Shown one piece after another: positions 1 to 5,710 of a stretch of DNA of 13,214 nt. The position numbers and the translations under genes are program-made. This DNA comes from an uncultured Lachnospiraceae bacterium (lineage in GTDB: Bacteria; Bacillota; Clostridia; Lachnospirales; Lachnospiraceae), in the NCBI GenBank assembly GCA_902782965.1, contig CACZPG010000071.1:1-13214 (forward strand), read 5' to 3'. The notes beneath the pieces were generated by a model that worked only from the letters and a program-made list of their open reading frames with translations, had not been told where the DNA came from and did no database searches. Each line of letters opens with the position of its first letter. Positions within the stretch are counted from its first letter, which is position 1.

Positions 1-190
1 AAGCGTGCCGTTACAAGCAGTGGTGTTCGGCTTGCCTTCTGGCAAGTCGAAGCAGGCTGCGTAAAGTATTCAGTCACAGACCACGCTTACGAAGTAAGCG
101 TGCCGTTACAAGCAGCGGTGTTTGGCTTGCCGAAGGGCAAGACAAAGCAGGCTGCGTAAAGTATTCAGTCATAGACCACGCTTAGAAAGG
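1..190 (+). repeat. Two tandem copies of a 95-bp structured repeat
   Basis: Copy 1 is 1-95 and copy 2 is 96-190, nearly identical over their first 89 bases. Each copy can fold into one long hairpin: AAGCGTG/CACGCTT closes it (1-7 with 82-88; 96-102 with 177-183), then TTAC/GTAA, GCAG(T/C)/GCTGC, TTYG/CRAA and an apical CTTGCC/GGCAAG stem with a four-base loop. The copies differ in the loop (TTCT versus GAAG), in one compensated pair (C28-G49 becomes T123-A144), in one wobble that becomes Watson-Crick (T21-G56 becomes C116-G151), at an inner mismatch and at one unpaired base. Pairing is therefore preserved between copies. The array may continue upstream of the window. It ends about ten bases before the start codon of the first gene. 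It could be a dispersed palindromic element, a MITE-like remnant or a structured leader RNA; the family is not recognised. Confidence 0.85.
82..102 (+). promoter_or_regulatory. Hairpin across the junction of the two repeats
   Basis: CACGCTTAC (82-90) and GTAAGCGTG (94-102) form a perfect 9-bp stem with a GAA loop. It uses the right arm of copy 1 and the left arm of copy 2, so it excludes the closing stems of both units. The inverted repeat is seen directly; any regulatory role is inference. Confidence 0.5.
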
Positions 191-199
191 AAATTAAGA

Positions 200-862
200 A
201 TGTACACTATTACAGATCTTTACGATTTGGAACATACCCTTGCGAAGGACTATCTTTCGCAGTTCACTTATCCCTGGGAAGCTCTAAAGGGAATAAAGGA
301 TTTTATTCTTGAACTGGGGCCGACGCTGGGAGAAGATTACGAAGAAATATCCGAAAATGTCTGGGTACATAAAACAGCTACAGTATTCCCGTCAGCTTAT
401 CTCGGGGCTCCCTGTATTATAGGACCGAATACTGAGGTAAGACACGGTGCATTTATCCGTGGTTCGGCGCTCGTAGGTGCGGACTGCGTTGTTGGAAACA
501 GTGTTGAACTCAAAAACGTAATTCTTTTTGATCACGTTCAGACACCACATTATAATTATGTCGGTGATTCAATTCTCGGTTATTTCAGCCATATGGGCGC
601 AGGCAGTATCACAAGTAATGTTAAGAGTGATAAAGCACTTGTAGTGGTCCATAATGGAACTGAGCAGATGGAAACGGGCATCAAGAAATTTGGCGCAATG
701 CTTGGAGACTATGTTGAGGTTGGCTGTAATGCAGTCTGCAATCCCGGAACAGTAATTGGAAGACATTCCAATGTATACCCCACCTCCTGTGTAAGAGGAG
801 TTGTTCCGGAGAATTCTATTTGGAAGAATAATGGTGAAGTTACTCATAAGGAGGATAAATAA
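200..862 (+). CDS. Left-handed beta-helix acetyltransferase, GlmU C-terminal-domain-like (probable glucosamine-1-phosphate N-acetyltransferase)
   Basis: The 220-residue protein has a short helical N-terminus (1-50) followed by hexapeptide repeats with I/V/L-G-x patterns from about 54 to 210. It matches the acetyltransferase half of GlmU: TPHYNYVGDS (115-124) aligns with the GlmU segment holding the catalytic histidine (here H117), and GAGSITSN (133-140) matches the GAGTITCN motif. The uridyltransferase half of GlmU is absent, so the expected reaction is acetyl-CoA plus GlcN-1-P to GlcNAc-1-P in the cytoplasm. The start at 200 is preferred because AAAGGA (186-191) sits eight bases upstream and an in-frame TTG at 122 would translate the repeat. 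The GlmM-type gene begins two bases after its stop, giving consecutive pathway steps. The substrate is inferred from fold and context; another sugar-phosphate acyltransferase is possible. Confidence 0.82.
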   Translation: MYTITDLYDLEHTLAKDYLSQFTYPWEALKGIKDFILELGPTLGEDYEEISENVWVHKTATVFPSAYLGAPCIIGPNTEVRHGAFIRGSALVGADCVVGNSVELKNVILFDHVQTPHYNYVGDSILGYFSHMGAGSITSNVKSDKALVVVHNGTEQMETGIKKFGAMLGDYVEVGCNAVCNPGTVIGRHSNVYPTSCVRGVVPENSIWKNNGEVTHKEDK

Positions 863-864
863 TT

Positions 865-2223
865 ATGGGCAAATACTTTGGTACAGATGGCTTTCGTGGT
901 GAAGCTAATAAAGATCTGACCTTTGATCATGCTGTTAAGATTGGACGTTTTCTTGGCTGGTACTATGGTGCCAAAGAAGGTAAGAAAGCTAAGGTAGTTA
1001 TAGGGAAGGATACCAGAAGAAGCTCATACATGTTTGAGTATGCTCTTTGTACCGGTCTTATGGCAAGTGGTGCAGACGCATATATTATGCATGTTACGAC
1101 TACACCTTCTGTAGCTTATATTGCAAGAGTTGATGATTTTGACTGCGGTATCATGATATCTGCTTCTCATAACCCATTCTACGATAACGGAATTAAACTG
1201 TTAAATGGAAATGGTGAGAAGATGGATGAGGATACCATTCTTGAAGTTGAAAACTATCTGGATGGTAATATAGATATTCCTATAGCTGAAAGAGAGAATA
1301 TAGGACGTACCGTAGATTATGTTGCGGGACGTAACCGTTATATCGGTTATCTTATCTCAATGAGTAAGTACAGCTTCAAGAATGTAAAAGTCGGACTTGA
1401 TGTAGCCAACGGTGCTGCATGGCAGATAGCAAGATCGGTTTTTGATGCTCTTGGTGCTAAGACCTATATCATGAATGACAATCCTGATGGATGCAATATC
1501 AACACAGACTGTGGTTCGACTCATATTGAACATCTTCAGAAATTCGTTCTTGAGAAGGGCCTGGATATTGGATTTGCCTATGATGGAGATGCTGACAGGT
1601 GTCTCTGTGTAGATGACAAGGGAAATGTAGTTACAGGTGATCATATTCTGTATGTTTACGGTCTGTACATGAAGGAACGTGGAAAGCTTGTCAATAATAA
1701 GGTAGTTACCACCGTTATGAGTAATTTCGGACTATACAAAGCTTTAGATAAGGTCGGAATTGAATATGACAAGACCAGTGTCGGTGACAAATATGTATAT
1801 GAAAATATGGTTAATACGGGCAATCGTATAGGTGGTGAGCAGTCCGGACATATAATTTTTTCAAAGTACGCAACTACAGGGGACGGAATACTTACCAGTC
1901 TTAAAATGATGGAGGTAATGCTGGCAAAGGAGAAACCTATGTCAGAGCTTATTGCACCGGTAGTTTATTATCCGCAGGTTCTGAAGAATGTCAGAGTTAA
2001 GAGTAAGCCGGATGCACAGAATGATCCTGATGTTCAGGCTGCTGTAGCTAAGGTTGCTGAGGAACTTGGAGATTCAGGACGTATCCTCGTAAGAGAATCG
2101 GGAACTGAACCGGTAATCCGTGTCATGGTTGAAGCAGAAAGTGATGAAATATGCGAGAAATACGTAGACCAGGTTATCAAAGTTATTGAGGAAAAAGGCC
2201 ACATGTGTTATACTACGGGTTAG
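865..2223 (+). CDS. glmM: Phosphoglucosamine mutase (GlmM type)
   Basis: A 452-residue alpha-D-phosphohexomutase, close to the usual length of about 445. It should convert glucosamine-6-phosphate to glucosamine-1-phosphate for UDP-GlcNAc synthesis. Visible motifs in order are GTDGFRG near the N-terminus, the phosphoserine loop ISASHNP with S101, the metal loop DGDAD with D240, D242 and D244, the sugar-binding loop GEQSGH (324-329) and the phosphate-binding RESGTEP (410-416). The loop reads RES rather than the common RPS. ISASHNPFYDNGIK and the C-terminal VIRVMVE favour GlmM over a phosphomannomutase or phosphoglucomutase. A strong AAGGAGG (848-854) lies ten bases before the ATG inside the end of the preceding gene, implying coupled translation. 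Pairing with an acetyltransferase supports the amino-sugar assignment; exact specificity cannot be proved from sequence. Confidence 0.88.
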   Translation: MGKYFGTDGFRGEANKDLTFDHAVKIGRFLGWYYGAKEGKKAKVVIGKDTRRSSYMFEYALCTGLMASGADAYIMHVTTTPSVAYIARVDDFDCGIMISASHNPFYDNGIKLLNGNGEKMDEDTILEVENYLDGNIDIPIAERENIGRTVDYVAGRNRYIGYLISMSKYSFKNVKVGLDVANGAAWQIARSVFDALGAKTYIMNDNPDGCNINTDCGSTHIEHLQKFVLEKGLDIGFAYDGDADRCLCVDDKGNVVTGDHILYVYGLYMKERGKLVNNKVVTTVMSNFGLYKALDKVGIEYDKTSVGDKYVYENMVNTGNRIGGEQSGHIIFSKYATTGDGILTSLKMMEVMLAKEKPMSELIAPVVYYPQVLKNVRVKSKPDAQNDPDVQAAVAKVAEELGDSGRILVRESGTEPVIRVMVEAESDEICEKYVDQVIKVIEEKGHMCYTTG

Positions 2224-2250
2224 GATTTTTTTAGTGAAAGGGGAATAACA

Positions 2251-3210
2251 ATGGCATTAGAAATCAAAACCGTATCTTTTGGTGGATATGATAAAGGAGC
2301 TACAGAAACCTATGTATTAGAACAGCAGAAGAAATACGAGGATGAAATAAATAAGCTTCGTGAAGATGCAGCTAAGCTTAGTGAAGCTGTTAAAGGTCTT
2401 CAGCAGATGAGAGAAGCTAATATGTCTGAGTCAAAGAGTACTATCGGAGAGCTTCAGAGTGTTAATGAAGAGATGAGATCAGAGGTTGCCCGTCTTAAGG
2501 GCGAACTTGAAAGCTATAAGGAAAGAGAACGTGAATCAGCTTCAAGATATGAATCTATTTCAAGAACACTCCTTGCAGCAAGAGAGAATGCCGATGCACT
2601 TACTCAGAAAACCAATGAAGAGTGTGAAGCCAAGACAGCTGAGACAACAGCTCAATGTAAGGCTATGATTGAGGAAACAACTGCAAGATGTGAGAAGCTT
2701 AAGAATGCTACAGAGACCGAATGTGACAGGCTTCTTTCACAGACTCAGAGCAGTTGTCAGGAACAGAAGGAAACGGTATACGCTGAATGTGAGAGTCTTA
2801 AGAGAAGGACTAAGGAAGAGACTGACAGACTTACTCGTGAGACAGAGGAAAGATGTGATCAGCTTACTCGCGAGACAGAGGAAAGATGTGATAATCTTAA
2901 TGCACAGACAGAATTTGCATGTGCTAAGCTTAAGGAAGATACAATAGCTGAATGTGACAGACAGAAGGCAGAGACAAGAGAAGAAATCAGACAGAACAGA
3001 ACTCTTGTTAAGAGAGAATTTGATTCTATCGGAAGCTTTATGTCACAGCTTCAGAATGCTCTGAAGGAAGTTACAGTAGCAGTTGATGATACAAAGAAGC
3101 TTACAGACAGTGCTTTTTCAGATCTGAATAATTCATCTGCAGCACAGACTGAAGAGGAAACAGAAGAGACTGAAGAAACATCAGGCGTTGGAAGAGAATC
3201 ATTATATTAA
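2251..3210 (+). CDS. DivIVA-like coiled-coil protein with 11-residue cysteine repeats
   Basis: A 319-residue, highly charged soluble protein. The N-terminus (F10-GGYDKGATETYV) resembles the F-x-GY motif of DivIVA/GpsB proteins, which bind curved membrane at poles and septa of Gram-positive cells. A helical coiled coil covers about 24-275. From T121 to about 252 the sequence is an 11-residue repeat of form T-x-x-x-C-x-x-L/K with cysteines at 125, 136, 147, 158, 169, 180, 202, 213, 224 and 235; only the unit centred on 191 lacks one. The tail (298-310) is rich in E and T. There is no signal peptide or membrane segment. AAAGGGG (2237-2243) precedes the ATG by seven bases. The gene sits between glmM and a sensor/mreB pair, consistent with a role in envelope growth or polarity. 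The DivIVA link rests on a short motif plus architecture. Confidence 0.7.
   Translation: MALEIKTVSFGGYDKGATETYVLEQQKKYEDEINKLREDAAKLSEAVKGLQQMREANMSESKSTIGELQSVNEEMRSEVARLKGELESYKERERESASRYESISRTLLAARENADALTQKTNEECEAKTAETTAQCKAMIEETTARCEKLKNATETECDRLLSQTQSSCQEQKETVYAECESLKRRTKEETDRLTRETEERCDQLTRETEERCDNLNAQTEFACAKLKEDTIAECDRQKAETREEIRQNRTLVKREFDSIGSFMSQLQNALKEVTVAVDDTKKLTDSAFSDLNNSSAAQTEEETEETEETSGVGRESLY
2611..3006 (+). repeat. Twelve 33-bp (11-codon) units inside the DivIVA-like gene
   Basis: Each unit starts with a threonine codon (valine in the sixth) and most carry a cysteine codon four positions later. Two adjacent units, 2833-2865 and 2866-2898, differ at only three of 33 bases. This points to recent tandem duplication within an older, diverged array. 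Confidence 0.85.
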
Positions 3211-3228
3211 AAGTATGATTCTTCGCTT

Positions 3229-3234
3229 TATAAT
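3229..3234 (+). promoter_or_regulatory. Possible -10 box upstream of the sensor gene
   Basis: A perfect TATAAT lies 17 bases before the start codon at 3252, in the 41-base gap after the DivIVA-like gene. The -35 position (3206-3211, ATTAAA) matches the consensus at only three of six bases. It may give the sensor and mreB an internal promoter, but the region is AT-rich and chance is plausible. Confidence 0.25.
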
Positions 3235-3251
3235 ATAGGGACGAGGTAGAA

Positions 3252-4574
3252 ATGGGTATCGAGGCAAAGAATATAACGCGTAAATTTTTAAAGAAATACA
3301 ATATTGATAATTGTATTAACGAATTTGCCTCTGCTTGTGGATTATATTCCACAGTACTTGATATCAACGGTAAGATACTCGTAGACCCCACCGGTCCCAA
3401 AACTTATCTTGGTGAATTCTATGTAACTGTTACAAATCCCAAATATTTTAAGCTTTATACAGATGTAGTAAGCTGCATCGTTGATACCGGGGAGTCCATG
3501 TATTCTGAGATAGATGATGGAAACCCCGATACCAGAGTTGCTGCAGCTCCGCTTTTTGTGGACGGAACCTTTGTGGCAACGTGGATCCTGTATGCTCATA
3601 CCAAGACTCAGAATCAGAAGCTATTCAAGGCTTTTGACAGCTTTAGTTCAATGGCTAAGAGTCTGTCTGCGATAATAGCAGGATTGTATAAAGGAAGTGT
3701 TTCAATTTCTGAGGATAAGATTGTAAGGGCTGAGCTGGAATTTGAGAGAGAATGCAAAGAACTTACGGATGAAATAATTGATACAGTTCTGGAAGGTGAC
3801 AAGGGTGATCTTTCAAGCTTCTATGAGAGAGTAGGAAAGCTGCTCAATGTAGATTATATCGTGTATTATGAGGTTGATGAAGAACTTCCGGGGCATATGA
3901 TTCTGAATGATTACTGGGCTAAGGAAGGTAAAGGCAGGAAAGCCGAGAGAACCTTTGGCTGGGAGAAGGATCATTATTCCCTTGAGTTTGCTAAACAAAT
4001 TAAGCGAAAAGGCCTTATAATAGACAAGAATAATATGACTAACCAGATGCGGGTTGAGGTCTTCAGAGGAAATGCCAAAGCTGTTATGGTATTCCCTGTT
4101 TTTCTTAAGGGACATTATCATGGACGGATGATCTTTATTGAGAATACGAAGGAACGTGTCTGGAATGATGCAGAGATTAGTTTTGCTAAGCAGATTACTG
4201 AGATTGTTTCAAGATTCGTAACGGTTCAGCTTCATGTAGATGAAGTGGAAGAGGGATGGCAGATAATCAGAAGTATGGCTGAGTCCATACCTGAAATGGT
4301 ACTGGTAAGAAGTATCCATAGTGGTAAGGTAATATATGCTAATCATGCATTTAAGAGGATAATGGGACCTGATGTAGAGGGCAGAGATGTGAACAGACTG
4401 ATTCCTCTTCAGGAGGTTTATGACGAGAAATCTATGACTCCGTTTGAACCTAAAGAAACACATTATCAGAGATATATAGACGAACTGGGTGGCATTTATG
4501 ATGTAACTGAGAACTATCATAGATGGGGCAGCCACGATATAGTTTCGGTAATAGTTCTTGCTTCGGCAAGGTAA
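3252..4574 (+). CDS. PocR-like/GAF/PAS sensory protein without an output domain
   Basis: A 440-residue cytoplasmic protein with no membrane segment. Residues 15-145 resemble a PocR or GAF-type ligand-binding fold (ACGLYSTVLDINGKIL, then AAAPLFVDGTFVATW). Residues 185-328 look like a GAF domain, with the closing pattern FPVFLKGHYHGRMIFIENT...W-x-x-x-E followed by a helix. Residues 337-440 look like a PAS domain (SIPEMVLVR, GKVIYANHAFKRIMG) ending in a final strand DIVSVIVL. No histidine kinase, GGDEF, EAL, HD-GYP, helix-turn-helix or phosphatase domain follows. Such sensory modules usually precede an effector, so this protein may act by protein-protein contact. It lies between a DivIVA-like gene and mreB with short gaps, suggesting a link to cell shape or division. 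Domain names come from pattern recognition; the ligand is unknown. Confidence 0.65.
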   Translation: MGIEAKNITRKFLKKYNIDNCINEFASACGLYSTVLDINGKILVDPTGPKTYLGEFYVTVTNPKYFKLYTDVVSCIVDTGESMYSEIDDGNPDTRVAAAPLFVDGTFVATWILYAHTKTQNQKLFKAFDSFSSMAKSLSAIIAGLYKGSVSISEDKIVRAELEFERECKELTDEIIDTVLEGDKGDLSSFYERVGKLLNVDYIVYYEVDEELPGHMILNDYWAKEGKGRKAERTFGWEKDHYSLEFAKQIKRKGLIIDKNNMTNQMRVEVFRGNAKAVMVFPVFLKGHYHGRMIFIENTKERVWNDAEISFAKQITEIVSRFVTVQLHVDEVEEGWQIIRSMAESIPEMVLVRSIHSGKVIYANHAFKRIMGPDVEGRDVNRLIPLQEVYDEKSMTPFEPKETHYQRYIDELGGIYDVTENYHRWGSHDIVSVIVLASAR

Positions 4575-4599
4575 TAAACCAGAGTAGTGAGGAAATGTA

Positions 4600-5589
4600 A
4601 TGGCAAATCTTGATGTCGGAATAGATCTCGGAACATCCAATATTCTTATTTATATAAGAGGAAGAGGAATAGTTCTGAGTGAACCAACTGTTATAGCATT
4701 CGACAAAGATTCTGAGAAGATAGTCGAGATAGGTGAAGAAGCTAAACTAATGCTCGGAAGAACACCGGGCAATCTGATTGCAATCAGACCACTTAAACAT
4801 GGAGTTATTTCTGATTATACCAAGGCCGAGGAAATGCTTAAGTATTTCATTAAGAAGGCTATAGGAAGGAATTTCTTCGGAAGGAGACCTCATATATCTA
4901 TTTCTGTTCCTTCGGGAGCTACAGAGGTTGAGAAGAGAGCTGTAGAGACATCTACATATAATGCAGGTGCAAGGTTTGTTAATCTTGTAGAGGAACCTAT
5001 TGCTGCAGCAATTGGAGCAGGTATTGATATAGCCAGACCTGTAGGAAATATGATAGTTGATATTGGTGGTGGTACCACAGATGTTGCTGTTATATCTATG
5101 GGCGGACCGGTTGTGACTTCTTCAATAAAGGTTGCCGGAAATGAGTTCGACGATGCCATTATTAAATATGTAAGGAAACGTCATAATCTTCTTATTGGTG
5201 ACCGAACTGCTGAGGAGGTTAAGATTACCATAGGTACCAGCTATAAACGTCCGGAGAATATATCCATGGATGTAAGAGGAAGAGACCTTGTTACAGGTCT
5301 TCCTAAAACGGTAGCTATCACATCAGATGAAACAGAGGAAGCTCTCAGAGAAGCTACGGGACAGGTTGTAGAGGCCATTCATTCCGTACTTGAGAAAACA
5401 CCTCCTGAACTTGCTGCAGATATTGCCGACAGAGGAATAGTTCTTACAGGTGGTGGAGCACTTCTTCACGGACTTGAGCAGCTGGTGGAGGAGAAAACAG
5501 GTATTACGACCATGACTGCTGAAGATCCGATGTCCGTAGTAGCAGTAGGTACCGGAAAATATATAGATTATCTCGCAGATCAGGAGTAA
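4600..5589 (+). CDS. mreB: Rod shape-determining actin homologue, MreB/Mbl family
   Basis: A 329-residue actin-like ATPase, close to the family's usual length. It shows the phosphate-1 motif IDLGTSN (8-14), the phosphate-2 motif DIGGGTTD (154-161) and the adenosine motif LTGGGALLHG (282-291), plus the MreB segments EEPIAAAIGAG and AEDPMSVVAVGTG. MreB polymers lie under the membrane and guide lateral peptidoglycan synthesis with the Rod complex. GAGG (4589-4592) is seven bases before the ATG. The usual mreC and mreD partners do not follow; a palindromic terminator comes after the gene. It may therefore be a second paralogue (Mbl- or MreBH-like) rather than the main mreBCD copy. The family is certain, the paralogue type is not. 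Confidence 0.9.
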   Translation: MANLDVGIDLGTSNILIYIRGRGIVLSEPTVIAFDKDSEKIVEIGEEAKLMLGRTPGNLIAIRPLKHGVISDYTKAEEMLKYFIKKAIGRNFFGRRPHISISVPSGATEVEKRAVETSTYNAGARFVNLVEEPIAAAIGAGIDIARPVGNMIVDIGGGTTDVAVISMGGPVVTSSIKVAGNEFDDAIIKYVRKRHNLLIGDRTAEEVKITIGTSYKRPENISMDVRGRDLVTGLPKTVAITSDETEEALREATGQVVEAIHSVLEKTPPELAADIADRGIVLTGGGALLHGLEQLVEEKTGITTMTAEDPMSVVAVGTGKYIDYLADQE

Positions 5590-5626
5590 TCTGTATATAA
5601 ATATCAGATTCGAATTTTCAATTATC

Positions 5627-5661
5627 TATATGGGTGTCAAATATTATTTGACACCCATATA
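5627..5661 (+). terminator. 17-bp perfect palindrome after mreB
   Basis: The arms 5627-5643 and 5645-5661 are perfect reverse complements around one central base; a folded hairpin would open to a loop of about five bases. The core GGGTGTCAAA is G/C-rich at its base. The tract after it (TGTTTAATT) is only partly T-rich, so termination efficiency is uncertain. It separates the envelope group from recD2. Confidence 0.6.
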
Positions 5662-5672
5662 TGTTTAATTAG

Positions 5673-5681
5673 TGTTATAAA
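5673..5681 (+). promoter_or_regulatory. Possible extended -10 promoter for recD2
   Basis: TG-T-TATAAA (5673-5681) fits an extended -10 element, about 30 bases before the recD2 start. No good -35 lies at 17 bases. A TTGACA at 5648-5653 falls inside the palindrome arm but with a 22-base spacer. Confidence 0.35.
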
Positions 5682-5710
5682 TAGTGAATTATGGTTTCAG
5701 AGGGGATTAT

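Noticed and set aside
1..190. CRISPR array
   Set aside because: The 95-bp units are contiguous, with no alternation of a short repeat and unique spacers, and no cas genes are present.
122..199. In-frame N-terminal extension of the acetyltransferase from a TTG at 122
   Set aside because: It would translate the structured repeat into 26 arginine-rich residues, and the ATG at 200 has a good ribosome binding site and begins a natural-looking protein.
2224..2232. T-run after glmM as a terminator
   Set aside because: No stem precedes it; a strong ribosome binding site for the next gene follows at once, so the operon most likely continues.
3813..4640. Open frames opposite the sensor gene on the minus strand
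   Set aside because: They lack ribosome binding sites and family-like sequence and lie opposite a well-supported gene. The same holds for open frames opposite glmM, recD2, comF, ddl and the minus-strand group.
5684..5710. Upstream GTG start for recD2
   Set aside because: It adds nine residues unlike RecD2 proteins, while the ATG at 5711 has GAGGGG at proper spacing and starts the conserved N-terminus.
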